A stretch of DNA of 33,547 bases from Candidatus Fermentithermobacillaceae bacterium (lineage in GTDB: Bacteria > Bacillota > Sulfobacillia > Fermentithermobacillales > Fermentithermobacillaceae): contig JAGPNG010000011.1 in assembly GCA_018052475.1 (NCBI GenBank), positions 24,672 to 58,218 on the forward strand. The letters are read 5' to 3'. Shown here one piece after another: positions 1 to 8,518 of this stretch. Positions within the stretch are counted from its first letter, which is position 1. Each line of letters begins with the position of its first letter. The notes below the pieces were generated by a model. That model worked only from the letters and a program-made list of their open reading frames with translations. It ran no database searches and was not told where the DNA came from. The position numbers and the translations under genes were made by a program.

Positions 1-599
1 ATTGACGGTTGACCCAGTTCGTCGAGAAGAGACAGCGGGCTATCTACGTAACTTGGCTGTTCAATCAGTTCCCATTTTCCTTTTTGCTTGAGTAATACAT
101 ATTTGTGTTTCTTAAGAATCGGAAGCAGTTCCGATATTTGCGAGTTGGCGGTGCAGTATGAACACAAAATACTAGTTGGCATGTGGGATGTAAGAAAGCA
201 ATCGAACTCTTGGCAGTCGAACATATTCATGTTGTCCGAGTCTGAGATAAAAGACACTCTAACTCCTCTAGGTCGATATTCCTCCTCGATTGACACCCCT
301 GTGCTCCAAATGTTAGTCATGGCCGACGTAGCGTCGCTTGATTCTATGACCACGATATGACTGCGGTTCGAACGTTTTAGGAGCATCGCTTTCTCCTGGG
401 AAAGACGATCCCTCAATGTTCGGCGGTGTTTTTCTGGGCAGATAACCAGGCACAATTCTTCGTTGTTTATCGCTTCGCAGCAGTAAGGGATCGTTACTTC
501 GAAGAGTTCAGAGTCGTCTTTATAGAGATGGCAGACGTGGGTTCCGTAAGGTATTTGAAGAATCCCATCTTGACTCACGCCCGGCTGTGAGTGACCCAT
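1..599 (-). CDS. MEDS-domain sensory protein, partial (C-terminus beyond window)
   Basis: This minus-strand frame is open from an ATG at 599-597 to the left edge, giving 199 residues with no stop. AAGGGA lies 8 bases before the ATG. The N-terminus carries the MEDS (methanogen/methylotroph DcmR sensory) pattern: an opening PYGTHVCHLYKDD, then a helix, then NEELCLVICPE. Near residues 145-170 the matching end appears as ILCSYC followed by LLPILKKHKYVLL. MEDS domains are thought to sense small ligands and are usually joined to an HTH, kinase or other output domain, but any such part lies outside this window. The gene is divergent from galE. The domain call is from remembered family patterns and is fairly firm; ligand and function are unknown. 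The plus-strand frame at 88-360 is antisense to it and has no support of its own. Confidence 0.75.
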   Translation of the reverse strand, partial: MGHSQPGVSQDGILQIPYGTHVCHLYKDDSELFEVTIPYCCEAINNEELCLVICPEKHRRTLRDRLSQEKAMLLKRSNRSHIVVIESSDATSAMTNIWSTGVSIEEEYRPRGVRVSFISDSDNMNMFDCQEFDCFLTSHMPTSILCSYCTANSQISELLPILKKHKYVLLKQKGKWELIEQPSYVDSPLSLLDELGQPS

Positions 600-657
600 G
601 CGATCTATCCCTTCGAGGGCAAATACGATTGCCTTACGTCGTTATTTTCTGAGCGAT

Positions 658-685
658 ACTATACGATTCTTTGTGAGGCTCGCAA
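658..685 (-). promoter_or_regulatory. Candidate SigA promoter for the MEDS gene
   Basis: Read on the minus strand, TTGCGA (685-680) and TATAGT (663-658) are 16 bases apart, about 60 bases upstream of the MEDS start codon at 599. The position is right for a divergent promoter, but the match to consensus is moderate. Confidence 0.4.
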
Positions 686-719
686 TTCCTGCATCTTGGG
701 CTTGAAGTTAGCTGGAATA

Positions 720-748
720 TTGGCACTTCCTTAGGTATTATATATAAG
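720..748 (+). promoter_or_regulatory. Candidate SigA promoter for galE
   Basis: TTGGCA (720-725) and TATAAG (743-748) are separated by 17 bases in an AT-rich stretch. Transcription would start near 755, shortly before the first galE start candidate at 782. With the minus-strand candidate at 658-685 it makes 600-781 a divergent promoter region. Confidence 0.5.
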
Positions 749-781
749 TACGTAGACACCATCCCAGGGAGTGAACACGGA

Positions 782-1825
782 TTGGACAATGTGTACTCGG
801 GTTCTTCGCAGTCACTCGGATTGATAAAAGGGTCTAGGAGTAAGAAAGTGCTTGTTACGGGGGGAGCCGGCTACATAGGTGCACAGACCGTCAAAGCGCT
901 TTCGGAACAAGGCTATTCCGTAACTGTATTTGACGATCTTTCTCGAGGCCATCCTGAGCATATAGCGGGGGTTCCCTTGATCATCGGGCGTTGCGAAGAC
1001 GAAGAAGCTCTTGCTGATGTGTTTTCTAGCTCACAGTATGACGCAGTCATGCACTTTGCCGGGGAAAGTCAGTCCGGTGAATCAGTTACAAATCCGGCTA
1101 AGTACTTTAAACGCAATGTTGTGGCGGGAATAACCCTGTTTTCCACCATGGCGAAGCATGGCGTGTCCAAGCTGGTGTTCTCATCTTCTGCGTCTGTTTA
1201 TGGCGATCCTTCTGTGATACCAATCTCCGAAGAGGCTGAAGTTAACCCCAAAAGTCCTTACGCTGAAAGCAAGCTTTTTCTGGAAAGGGCCCTCATGTGG
1301 TTTTGCAAAGCCAATGGTCTCCGATCGATATCGTTACGATACTTTAACGCGGCTGGGGCAGATCCTAGCCTGAGCATAGGGGAGAAGCATGAGCCTGAAA
1401 CTCACTTAATCCCCCTGGTTTTGCAGGCGATCTCCAATGAAGAACCTATAACGGTGTATGGCGATGATTATCCTACTCCTGACGGAACTCCTGTTCGGGA
1501 CTACGTTCACGTTGCGGATCTTGCGCAAGCTCATGTGTTAGCTCTGAACGCTCTAGATACAGGTGCCCAAACATCAGTTATTAATCTGGGTTCTGACAAA
1601 GGCTATTCCGTCATGGAGGTCATCCGCGAAGCCGAGAGGATAACCGGGCGGCCCGTACCCTATGTGATTGGACCGAGACGCCAAGGGGATCCCGCAACTT
1701 TGGTGGCGTCTTCAGAAAAGGCCAGAACGATGTTAGGATGGGCTCCAAGACTGTCATCTCTAGAGGACATAATCGGCACCGCATGGAAGTGGCATCTAAA
1801 ATGCGCCGAAGCAGAAAAAATCTGA
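782..1825 (+). CDS. galE: UDP-glucose 4-epimerase
   Basis: Extended short-chain dehydrogenase that interconverts UDP-glucose and UDP-galactose with bound NAD, supplying sugars for envelope polysaccharide. The Rossmann motif VTGGAGYIG is at residues 25-33, the catalytic serine lies in the SSSASVYG stretch, the YxxxK pair is in PYAESK, and LRYFNAAGA and PVRDYVHVADLA are typical of GalE. The start is undecided. TTG at 782 has GGAG 10 bases upstream and gives 347 residues, with 22 extra at the N-terminus. GTG at 848 has AGGAG 7 bases upstream and gives 325 residues beginning MLVTGG, closer to the usual form. The gene stands alone: a divergent sensor gene lies upstream and the riboswitch-led glycine operon follows. 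A related NDP-sugar epimerase with another substrate cannot be excluded. Confidence 0.9.
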   Translation: MDNVYSGSSQSLGLIKGSRSKKVLVTGGAGYIGAQTVKALSEQGYSVTVFDDLSRGHPEHIAGVPLIIGRCEDEEALADVFSSSQYDAVMHFAGESQSGESVTNPAKYFKRNVVAGITLFSTMAKHGVSKLVFSSSASVYGDPSVIPISEEAEVNPKSPYAESKLFLERALMWFCKANGLRSISLRYFNAAGADPSLSIGEKHEPETHLIPLVLQAISNEEPITVYGDDYPTPDGTPVRDYVHVADLAQAHVLALNALDTGAQTSVINLGSDKGYSVMEVIREAERITGRPVPYVIGPRRQGDPATLVASSEKARTMLGWAPRLSSLEDIIGTAWKWHLKCAEAEKI

Positions 1826-1838
1826 TTTGTAGGCTGAT

Positions 1839-1867
1839 TTGAAGGAGTTACAAACAGCGTGTAGAAA
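1839..1867 (+). promoter_or_regulatory. Candidate SigA promoter for the glycine operon
   Basis: TTGAAG (1839-1844) and TAGAAA (1862-1867) are 17 bases apart. They lie just after galE and about 40 bases before the first riboswitch helix, where the promoter of the leader RNA should be. Match to consensus is moderate. Confidence 0.4.
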
Positions 1868-1904
1868 TCTACTTTGAGAGGGATTTGCGAAAAACTGAAT
1901 ATCG

Positions 1905-2096
1905 TGCGGATGATGGCGTCGGGAGAGACTCTTCTTAGTGTAGGAGCGCCGAAGAAGCAAGGACACGATCTGAAACTTTCAGGCACAGATACCGCCGCCG
2001 GACGCATCTCTGGAGAGCCACTTAAGGGGGGCACCAACGGGGTAACTTGTTGGCTTGACTGGTCGACGAGGAATCTCTCAGGTAAAGGGACAGGGA
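1905..2096 (+). promoter_or_regulatory. Tandem glycine riboswitch (two aptamers)
   Basis: Two glycine aptamers lie in series before gcvT. In aptamer 1, the closing helix pairs 1912-1920 with 2001-2008 (one bulged G), GGAGAG at 1922-1927 pairs with CTTTC at 1976-1980, and the conserved core CGCCGAAGAAGCAA is at 1947-1960. In aptamer 2, P1 pairs TCTCTG (2007-2012) with CAGGGA (2091-2096), GGAGAG (2012-2017) pairs with CTCTC (2074-2078), and CTCTCAGGTAAAGGGACAGG is the conserved 3' part. The 3' strand of aptamer-2 P1 is also part of the left arm of the terminator at 2084-2123. Glycine binding should therefore block termination and turn on the operon, as in the classic gcvT riboswitches. Pairing was worked out by eye. 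Confidence 0.93.
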
Positions 2097-2123
2097 ATTT
2101 CAATTGGTACCCCGTCCCTTTTT
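2084..2123 (+). terminator. Riboswitch-controlled intrinsic terminator
   Basis: AAAGGGAC (2084-2091) pairs with GTCCCTTT (2114-2121), with a further GGG/CCC inside, and is followed by a run of five T (2119-2123). The left arm overlaps the 3' end of aptamer 2, so the two folds exclude each other. This is the expression platform of the glycine switch. Confidence 0.88.
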
Positions 2124-2216
2124 GATTGGTGTTTGTTGTGATTTCGGGCAGAGGTTTCAGGAAACCGATGGCGTTTGCCCTCGGCGTTTCAATACAAACA
2201 GGAGGTGAGTTCAAAA

Positions 2217-3341
2217 TTGGCAGAGGAACTGAAGAAGACTCCTCTCTATGAAACTCATTTGAAAAACGGTGGAAGGATTGTAGATTTTGGTGGCTGGGCA
2301 CTTCCGGTTCAGTTCTCGGGTATAAAGGATGAACACATTGGCTGTAGAACCAATGCTGCACTCTGGGATGTATCCAACATGGGCGAGTTCATAATTGAAG
2401 GGGCTGAGTCTCTAGATCTTCTCCAGATGCTTTTGGTCAACGATGTGTCCAAGACATATCCCGGGAAGGCTGTTTACTCTCCTATGTGTTACCCTCATGG
2501 GGGCGTAGTAGACGATTTGCTAGTTTTGTGTCTCAAGGAAGGCAGGTATTTGCTCATCGTAAACGGAGCCAACATCGAGAAGGACGCGGAATGGATTGAG
2601 CCATTGGTCAGGTATTTCAATGATACAACATTTGAAAACATCTCTGACAAAGTGGCGCAGTTGGCCATTCAGGGTCCTAAAGCCGTAAAAATTCTACAAA
2701 AGCTAACTGATTATCCCTTGGACGAAATCAAGTATTACCATGGGGTAGAGGGTGTTGTCGTATCCGGTATCAAGTGTCTAATTACAAGGACCGGCTATAC
2801 AGGAGAAGATGGATTTGAGCTTTACTGCAAAGCTTCGGAAGGTCCTGCACTCTATGAATCTATAGTGGAAAGCGGCAAGGACGAAGGGCTGGTTTTAGCA
2901 GGGCTCGGTGCTAGGGACACCTTGAGATTCGAGGCATCTTTGCCTCTTTATGGGCACGAGCTCGATGAGGCTCATACTCCTCTTGAAGCGGGTTTGGGTA
3001 AATTTGTGGCTTTCGATAAAGGCACTCACTTTGTTGGAGCAAAAGCCCTTATGGAAGAAAGGGAGAAAGGGCTTAGGGTGAAGCTGGTAGGCCTGGAGAT
3101 GCTCGAAAAAGGCGTGCCTCGGAATGGCTACAAAGTGTTCGACGAAACAGGAGAAAAAGAGATCGGCTACGTCACAACAGGGACCTTCGTGCCTTATCTG
3201 GAGAAGTACCTTGCCATGGCTTACGTTCCCGTAGAATATAGCCAAAGAGGTACGAATCTCACTGTGGACATAAGAGGTAAGAAAGTTTTGGCCCAAGTAG
3301 TAAGAATGCCATTTTATCGTAGGGAGGTAAAGAAAAAATGA
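2217..3341 (+). CDS. gcvT: Glycine cleavage system T protein (aminomethyltransferase)
   Basis: T-protein takes the aminomethyl group carried on lipoylated GcvH, releases ammonia and passes the one-carbon unit to tetrahydrofolate. The 374 residues are the normal length. Family landmarks are the opening [28 protein letters not shown], the IQGPKA segment and [12 protein letters not shown]. The start is TTG at 2217, chosen because AGGAGGTGA at 2200-2208 lies 8 bases ahead. An in-frame upstream start at 2175 would add 14 unlikely residues and precede that site. It is the first gene after the glycine riboswitch, and its stop overlaps the gcvH start (ATGA), which suggests translational coupling. Confidence 0.95.
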   Translation: MAEELKKTPLYETHLKNGGRIVDFGGWALPVQFSGIKDEHIGCRTNAALWDVSNMGEFIIEGAESLDLLQMLLVNDVSKTYPGKAVYSPMCYPHGGVVDDLLVLCLKEGRYLLIVNGANIEKDAEWIEPLVRYFNDTTFENISDKVAQLAIQGPKAVKILQKLTDYPLDEIKYYHGVEGVVVSGIKCLITRTGYTGEDGFELYCKASEGPALYESIVESGKDEGLVLAGLGARDTLRFEASLPLYGHELDEAHTPLEAGLGKFVAFDKGTHFVGAKALMEEREKGLRVKLVGLEMLEKGVPRNGYKVFDETGEKEIGYVTTGTFVPYLEKYLAMAYVPVEYSQRGTNLTVDIRGKKVLAQVVRMPFYRREVKKK

Positions 3342-3721
3342 ATTATCCAGAAAATCTCAAGTACACAAAGGACCATGAGTACGTACGCGTAGAAGGAAAC
3401 AAAGCTTATGTTGGCATTACATTTCACGCGCAGGACCAACTTGGCGACGTTGTGTTTGTAGAACTGCCAGAGGTTGATTCGGAAATAAAGAAAGGCGAGG
3501 TTCTGGCCACCGTTGAATCTGTAAAAGCTGTATCAGACGTCTACGCGCCGGTATCTGGGATAGTTGTCGAAGTTAACGATATCCTTACCGATTCTCCGGA
3601 GACTATAAACAACGATCCTTATGGCGAAGGATGGATATGCGCCATAGAGTTATCAGATGTTTCTGAACTAGATGATTTAATGAGCAGCGACGACTACCAA
3701 AAACTGGTGGAAGAGGACTGA
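3338..3721 (+). CDS. gcvH: Glycine cleavage system H protein (lipoyl carrier)
   Basis: Small lipoyl protein that shuttles the aminomethyl intermediate between P, T and L proteins. The 127 residues match the family. The lipoylation site is Lys63 in ESVKAVSD, and the surrounding fold markers HEYVRVEG and YGEGWICAI are present. It is the likely substrate of the LipM and radical SAM proteins encoded downstream in the same operon. The ATG start overlaps the gcvT stop and has AGGGAGG upstream. Confidence 0.97.
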   Translation: MNYPENLKYTKDHEYVRVEGNKAYVGITFHAQDQLGDVVFVELPEVDSEIKKGEVLATVESVKAVSDVYAPVSGIVVEVNDILTDSPETINNDPYGEGWICAIELSDVSELDDLMSSDDYQKLVEED

Positions 3722-3726
3722 GACTA

Positions 3727-5064
3727 ATGAACTTCTTACCGAACACTGACAAAGATCGGGAGGAAATGCTGAAAACCATAGGGGTGCACAGTATTGACGA
3801 GTTGTTCAGCGATGTTCCACCCAATATGAGGTACAAAGGAAGCCTTAACATTCCCCCTGCGCTAAGCGAATATGAACTGTCCAATCATATGAGGGAACTA
3901 GCCGAAAAGAACAAAGCTAGCGGTATGGTGAGTTTTATCGGTGCAGGAACCTATGATCACTATATTCCATCTGTGGTGAGACATGTTCTATCCAGGTCTG
4001 AGTTCTACACAGCCTACACTCCATATCAGGCCGAAATCAGCCAAGCGGTGCTTCAATCCATATATGAGTACCAGTCTATGATATGCGAGCTTACCGGTAT
4101 GGACGCGGCAAACGCATCAATGTATGACGGCGCTTCAGCCGCAGCTGAGTCTGTGACTATAGCGGCTGGGCTTACTAGGCGCAAGAGGGCTCTTGTATCT
4201 AAAACAGTTCACCCAGAGACTCGAGAAGTAATAAGAACGTACGCAGCCGGACATGATATCTTGATTGAAGAAGTGAGCTATGAACAAGGGGTTACTTCCC
4301 TAGATGATCTTAGGGGTCGGTTGGACAAAGACGTATGCTGTGTAGTTCTTCAGCAACCTAATTTCTTTGGCAATTTGGAATCGGTCAACGAGTTATCCGC
4401 TATGGTGAAGGAACATGGAGCGACGCTTGTCGTCTCGGCAAATCCCATGTCCCTTGGGCTTCTCGCGCCGCCTGCAGAGTATGGGGCAGATATAGTGGTT
4501 GGAGATGGGCAGGTTTTTGGCAATCCCATGGCTTTCGGAGGACCTCACTTAGGCATAATGGCAGTTAACCAGAAATACCTTCGCAGGATGCCCGGAAGGT
4601 TAGTGGGTATGACCTCTGATGACCAAGGTAGGAGAGGTTTTGTCCTTACCCTTCAGACTAGGGAGCAGCACATAAGAAGAGAAAAGGCCACGTCCAACAT
4701 ATGTTCCAATCAAGCGCTCAATGCACTTGCAGCTACTGTGTATTTGTCATGGCTGGGCAAGGAAGGCATCAGGGAAGTTGGCGAGCAGTGCGTGCAGAAG
4801 GCTCATTATTTGGCCGATAGGATATCAGCGATAAAAGGATTTGGGGTTGCTTGGGACGCCCCGTTCTTCCATGAGTTTGCAGTCAAATGTCCTTTGGAAG
4901 CAAATCAAATCGTAGATGCGCTTTCCGAGAAGGGTATTTTAGCAGGATGCCCATTGGGACGATTCTATCCTGAGTTGAAGGATTATCTACTTATCGCTGT
5001 TACTGAGAAGCGAACCAAAGATGAGATGGATGATCTTGTTGCCGGATTGGAGGAATTGGCATGA
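3727..5064 (+). CDS. gcvPA: Glycine dehydrogenase (decarboxylating) subunit 1, P protein alpha
   Basis: One half of the split, PLP-dependent P protein that decarboxylates glycine and loads the aminomethyl group on GcvH. In this two-subunit form the alpha subunit completes the active site while the PLP lysine is in GcvPB. The 445 residues are typical, with landmarks [37 protein letters not shown] and [15 protein letters not shown]. The start ATG follows gcvH by 5 bases, with GGAAGAGGA upstream. The 3' end overlaps gcvPB by 4 bases (ATGA). The split arrangement is usual in Firmicutes, whereas E. coli has a single fused protein. Confidence 0.96.
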   Translation: MNFLPNTDKDREEMLKTIGVHSIDELFSDVPPNMRYKGSLNIPPALSEYELSNHMRELAEKNKASGMVSFIGAGTYDHYIPSVVRHVLSRSEFYTAYTPYQAEISQAVLQSIYEYQSMICELTGMDAANASMYDGASAAAESVTIAAGLTRRKRALVSKTVHPETREVIRTYAAGHDILIEEVSYEQGVTSLDDLRGRLDKDVCCVVLQQPNFFGNLESVNELSAMVKEHGATLVVSANPMSLGLLAPPAEYGADIVVGDGQVFGNPMAFGGPHLGIMAVNQKYLRRMPGRLVGMTSDDQGRRGFVLTLQTREQHIRREKATSNICSNQALNALAATVYLSWLGKEGIREVGEQCVQKAHYLADRISAIKGFGVAWDAPFFHEFAVKCPLEANQIVDALSEKGILAGCPLGRFYPELKDYLLIAVTEKRTKDEMDDLVAGLEELA

Positions 5065-6524
5065 AGGGCTTGGAACCTTTGATTTTTGAAGTGTCAAAAC
5101 CCGGACGGAAGGCATATTCTCTTCCCGCTCTTGACGTACCAGTAAGAAGCCTGGATAGCCTTTTGCCTGAGGCACAGCTCAGGAAAGAGCCGGCTGAATT
5201 GCCCGAGGTTTCTGAAGTTGACCTGGTTCGGCACTTTACCCGTCTTTCACAGCTGAACTTTGGCGTAGATATTGGGTTTTACCCCTTGGGTTCTTGTACT
5301 ATGAAGTATAATCCGAAGATCAATGAAGAAGTGGCTAACTTGGACGGATTTACAGGAATTCACCCATATGTTCCTGAGGAATTGGCCCAGGGATGCCTTG
5401 AGTTAATGTACAGACTTCAGAACTACCTGGCCGAAATCGCAGGTATGGAGAGAGTTTCACTTCAACCCGCGGCGGGGGCGCATGGCGAGCTAACCGGGAT
5501 CCTTATAATCCGCGCATACCATAAATCCAGAAACGATCACAAAAGAACCAAGATTTTGGTTCCCGATTCAGCCCATGGTACGAACCCTGCGTCGGCAGCT
5601 CTCGGCGGCTTTACGGTCGTTGAGATTCCTTCTGACGAACGTGGGGGAGTAAGTATCAAAGACCTTGATGAAGCCATGGACGAGACTGTTGCCGGCTTAA
5701 TGCTCACCAATCCCAACACCCTAGGGTTATTTGATGAGAACATCGAGGAGATAGAGCGCATAGTCCATTCAAGGGGTGGGCTGCTTTACTATGACGGTGC
5801 TAACGCAAATGCTATTCTCGGAATTTCACGACCTGGGGATATGGGGTTCGACGTGCTTCACTTCAACTTGCACAAAACCTTTTCTACTCCCCATGGAGGT
5901 GGTGGGCCAGGTTCAGGACCTGTAGCCGTAAAGTCGTTCTTGGAGCCGTTTTTGCCTGTGCCAACTGTGGTTCTGGATGGTGATAAGTATCGGCTTGACT
6001 ATGACCGACCTCAGTCAATTGGGCGAATGAAGTCATTCTATGGGAACTTTTTGGTGATGGTGAAGGCTTATGCCTACATCAGGGCCTTAGGACCTGATGG
6101 GCTGAAAGAAGCATCAGAAGACGCAGTGCTCAACGCAAACTATGTTTTGAGGAGGATCCTTGAGTACTACGACCTGCCATACGATCGTCATTGTAAACAT
6201 GAGTTTGTGGTTAGTCCTATGCGGATCAAGAAAGAGACTGGAGTTCGGACTCTAGATATATCAAAGAGGCTTCTCGACTACGGTTTTCATCCACCGACTA
6301 ACTACTTCCCGCTTATTGTCGACGAAGCGCTTATGGTAGAACCCACCGAGACCGAATCCAAAGAGACGCTGGATGCTTTTGCAGATGCTCTTATTGCCAT
6401 AGCAAAGGAAGCCTACGAGGATCCTGAAATGGTAAAGAGCGCGCCGCATAACACCGTAGTTGGAAGGCTGGATGAAGCTGCTGCCGCTCGTAACCCGAAC
6501 GTACGATGGCAGAAGACTAAATGA
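5061..6524 (+). CDS. gcvPB: Glycine dehydrogenase (decarboxylating) subunit 2, P protein beta
   Basis: PLP-binding half of the P protein. The PLP lysine is Lys272 in [16 protein letters not shown]. Other family signatures are [24 protein letters not shown] and TNPNTLGLF. The 487 residues are normal for the bacterial beta subunit. Together with GcvPA it catalyses the CO2-releasing step of glycine cleavage, which is reversible, so the system could also run toward glycine synthesis. The ATG start has GGAGGAATT just upstream and overlaps the gcvPA stop. A strong hairpin (6551-6576) follows the stop, between this gene and the first radical SAM gene. Confidence 0.97.
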   Translation: MKGLEPLIFEVSKPGRKAYSLPALDVPVRSLDSLLPEAQLRKEPAELPEVSEVDLVRHFTRLSQLNFGVDIGFYPLGSCTMKYNPKINEEVANLDGFTGIHPYVPEELAQGCLELMYRLQNYLAEIAGMERVSLQPAAGAHGELTGILIIRAYHKSRNDHKRTKILVPDSAHGTNPASAALGGFTVVEIPSDERGGVSIKDLDEAMDETVAGLMLTNPNTLGLFDENIEEIERIVHSRGGLLYYDGANANAILGISRPGDMGFDVLHFNLHKTFSTPHGGGGPGSGPVAVKSFLEPFLPVPTVVLDGDKYRLDYDRPQSIGRMKSFYGNFLVMVKAYAYIRALGPDGLKEASEDAVLNANYVLRRILEYYDLPYDRHCKHEFVVSPMRIKKETGVRTLDISKRLLDYGFHPPTNYFPLIVDEALMVEPTETESKETLDAFADALIAIAKEAYEDPEMVKSAPHNTVVGRLDEAAAARNPNVRWQKTK

Positions 6525-6550
6525 CACATATAGGCAATTGAGAGTCGTAG

Positions 6551-6576
6551 TGGGAGGAGGCGTATGCCTCCTCCCA
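6551..6576 (+). other. Perfect 11-bp hairpin between gcvPB and the first radical SAM gene
   Basis: TGGGAGGAGGC (6551-6561) and GCCTCCTCCCA (6566-6576) are exact inverse complements around a GTAT loop. No T run follows, so it is not a standard intrinsic terminator. The left arm resembles a ribosome binding site and the right arm its complement. Possible roles are an mRNA processing or stability element that lowers or separates downstream expression, or masking of a start signal for the next gene. The role is inference. Confidence 0.7.
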
Positions 6577-6579
6577 TCG

Positions 6580-7521
6580 ATGAACTCTATAGGAGATGCA
6601 AATGAACTCTTGGTTTCGACTATAAGATCTATCGATTCAATGCCGTTGAACGAGCTCTTGAATATTTCCTGGCAGATGAGGAAAGAGTCAAGGCCGCCTG
6701 TTTTTGAAGCTATTTATCCGTCCGGTACGGTATCCATAAGCGTAACGGGATCTGCGTGTCTTTTGCAATGCCCTCATTGCGGTGGGAGATACCTGGAGCA
6801 TATGGTGCCCGTGGGTGCTTTGGATTCTGTATTGGAGCGAAACGATGTAAAGAGCATTCTTATGAGCGGCGGGTGCACCAAGCATGGACAGGTCCCTCTG
6901 ATAGACCACATCGACTATGTGAAGGACAGGATCTCCAGATCCGGTAAAAACATACGGGTAAACGCGCACCCCGGGGTAGCAGACAAAGAAGACGCAGCTC
7001 GTATCGGCGAATTTGCTTCTGTGATTTCTTACGATTTTGTCTTGGATGATGTCACCATCCAAGAGTGTTTTGGATTCGAATTGTCAGGGGAAGATTATGT
7101 GAATGCTCTGCGAAACCTTCGCAAGGGGACTGCAAAAGTTGTACCACACGTCTTAGTTGGCCTGTATAAAGGGACCATCAGAGGCGAGTATGAGGCAATA
7201 GAGTTTCTCTCAAACGAAGGCATAAAGGAGATTATAATCATAGTTTTCATCCCAACCCCTGGGACCCGCTGGGAGCATCTGCCTCCTCCCGATATCGACG
7301 GGGTTCTTAGTCTCTTGGCATGGACTCGGATCAACAATCCTGAGATGAAAATCACTCTTGGCTGTATGAGGCCGCATGGTGCGTATAGGGAGAAGCTGGA
7401 TTTACGAGCTGTCAAAGCGGGTGTCGATGGGATAGTGCTTCCCCATAGAAGGGCAATCAGAGAAGCAGAGGAAAAAGGGCTTGAGATTTTGCGAAAGGAA
7501 GAGTGTTGCGCTTTTGACTGA
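6580..7521 (+). CDS. Radical SAM protein, probable lipoyl synthase component (LipS1/LipS2 type)
   Basis: The protein has a radical SAM CxxxCxxC motif (Cys60, Cys64, Cys67 in ACLLQCPHC), followed by LMSGGC and a TIM-barrel-like body resembling the biotin-synthase-related group. It sits between gcvPB and a second radical SAM gene that is followed by lipM and lpdA. Two-protein lipoyl synthases (LipS1 and LipS2, first shown in Thermococcus) belong to such groups and insert the two sulphurs into octanoyl chains in organisms without LipA. The role here is inferred from context, and I cannot say which of the two components this is. The start is uncertain. ATG 6580 lies 3 bases after the hairpin and has no clear ribosome site, while TTG 6610 has AGGAGA 13 bases upstream. 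An earlier in-frame ATG at 6460 would overlap gcvPB. Confidence 0.72.
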   Translation: MNSIGDANELLVSTIRSIDSMPLNELLNISWQMRKESRPPVFEAIYPSGTVSISVTGSACLLQCPHCGGRYLEHMVPVGALDSVLERNDVKSILMSGGCTKHGQVPLIDHIDYVKDRISRSGKNIRVNAHPGVADKEDAARIGEFASVISYDFVLDDVTIQECFGFELSGEDYVNALRNLRKGTAKVVPHVLVGLYKGTIRGEYEAIEFLSNEGIKEIIIIVFIPTPGTRWEHLPPPDIDGVLSLLAWTRINNPEMKITLGCMRPHGAYREKLDLRAVKAGVDGIVLPHRRAIREAEEKGLEILRKEECCAFD

Positions 7522-8518
7522 GAAGAAGATAGGCGTATCCTATGGCACGTTAAGCCTTCTGGGGCTGACTAATGCACGTGTTTTCGAGAAGCCTACCACG
7601 GCTCATTTCATGGTAGGTGAAAAGTGCGTGTTTTCCTGCAAGTTCTGTAGCCAGGCAAAGGATAGCACCGCAGATCCGTCTTATTTGTCGCGAATAACGT
7701 GGCCCAAAAGAGACTGGAGCGAGGTTTCAGGTTTATTATCCGAGGCTTTCCGGTCAGGTGCTATCAAAAGGGCGTGTGTGCAAGTTGTTGAATCTTCAGA
7801 GTCTACCAAAGAAGCGCTTCACCTGGTCTCTTCTATGAGACAACTGTGCAGTGAGTTGCCTGTTAGCGTTTGTATGTCGCCAAGTTCTGTCTCTAGGGTG
7901 GGACTCTTTTTTGATGCTGGGGTTTCACGAGTTGGACTTCCAATGGATGTAGGTTCCACGCGCCTTTATCCTGCTGTAAAAGGACGGAATCACAGCTATT
8001 CTTGGCAAGTAGTTAAAGAGTGTTCACGAAGGTGGCCCGGGAAAGTGACCACTCATTTTATCGTGGGATTGGGCGAGACTGAAGAAGAAATGATAAGAAG
8101 CATCTATGACTGTATGAGCGCTGGCATAACTGTAGGGCTATTTGCATTTACTCCTGTGAGGGGAACAGGTATGCAAGAGTATCCGCCGCCTGAACGGAGT
8201 TCTTACAGAAGAATACAATTAGCAGCGTACGCCATCAAAAACGGACTCGACGTGTCGGATTTGTCTTTTGACAGCGGGCGTTTGACCAACATAGAGATAT
8301 CAGATGCTAATGTCCTTGAGGCAATAGCAATGGGAGCACCGTTTCAGACATCGGGGTGTTCATTCTGCAACAGGCCCTATTACAATGAGCGTCCGGGGCA
8401 GGTACCTATGAATTACCCAAGAGCTTTGTCCCCCGAAGAGGCCCGGGCGTGTTTGTTGGATTTGGAACTGGACTTGAAACATGTATGGCCGGCGTGTGGC
8501 GGAGGAGGAGTTATGTGA
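7514..8518 (+). CDS. Radical SAM protein, probable second lipoyl synthase component (LipS1/LipS2 type)
   Basis: A biotin-synthase-related radical SAM protein of 334 residues. The cluster motif is Cys38, Cys42, Cys45 in KCVFSCKFC. HFIVGLGETEEEM is a typical later-strand motif of the superfamily. A further CxxC (Cys282, Cys285 in SGCSFCN) near the C-terminus could help hold a second iron-sulphur cluster, the expected sulphur donor in lipoyl synthesis. TTG at 7514 was chosen because AAAGGAAGAG lies about 10 bases upstream; it overlaps the previous stop by 8 bases, so the two radical SAM genes are probably translated together. The next gene, lipM, also overlaps by 4 bases. Tight coupling of the pair fits a heteromeric LipS1/LipS2 enzyme; biotin synthase itself is less likely in this setting. 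Confidence 0.73.
   Translation: MTEKKIGVSYGTLSLLGLTNARVFEKPTTAHFMVGEKCVFSCKFCSQAKDSTADPSYLSRITWPKRDWSEVSGLLSEAFRSGAIKRACVQVVESSESTKEALHLVSSMRQLCSELPVSVCMSPSSVSRVGLFFDAGVSRVGLPMDVGSTRLYPAVKGRNHSYSWQVVKECSRRWPGKVTTHFIVGLGETEEEMIRSIYDCMSAGITVGLFAFTPVRGTGMQEYPPPERSSYRRIQLAAYAIKNGLDVSDLSFDSGRLTNIEISDANVLEAIAMGAPFQTSGCSFCNRPYYNERPGQVPMNYPRALSPEEARACLLDLELDLKHVWPACGGGGVM

Noticed and set aside
88..360. Plus-strand open frame of 90 codons near the left edge
   Set aside because: It is antisense to the MEDS-domain gene, has no ribosome binding site and no recognisable domain.
1874..2125. Plus-strand open frame of 83 codons before gcvT
   Set aside because: It lies wholly over the tandem glycine riboswitch and its terminator; the sequence is explained by RNA structure.
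1660..2361. Minus-strand open frame of 233 codons
   Set aside because: It overlaps the 3' end of galE, the riboswitch and the start of gcvT on the opposite strand, and its composition is not protein-like.
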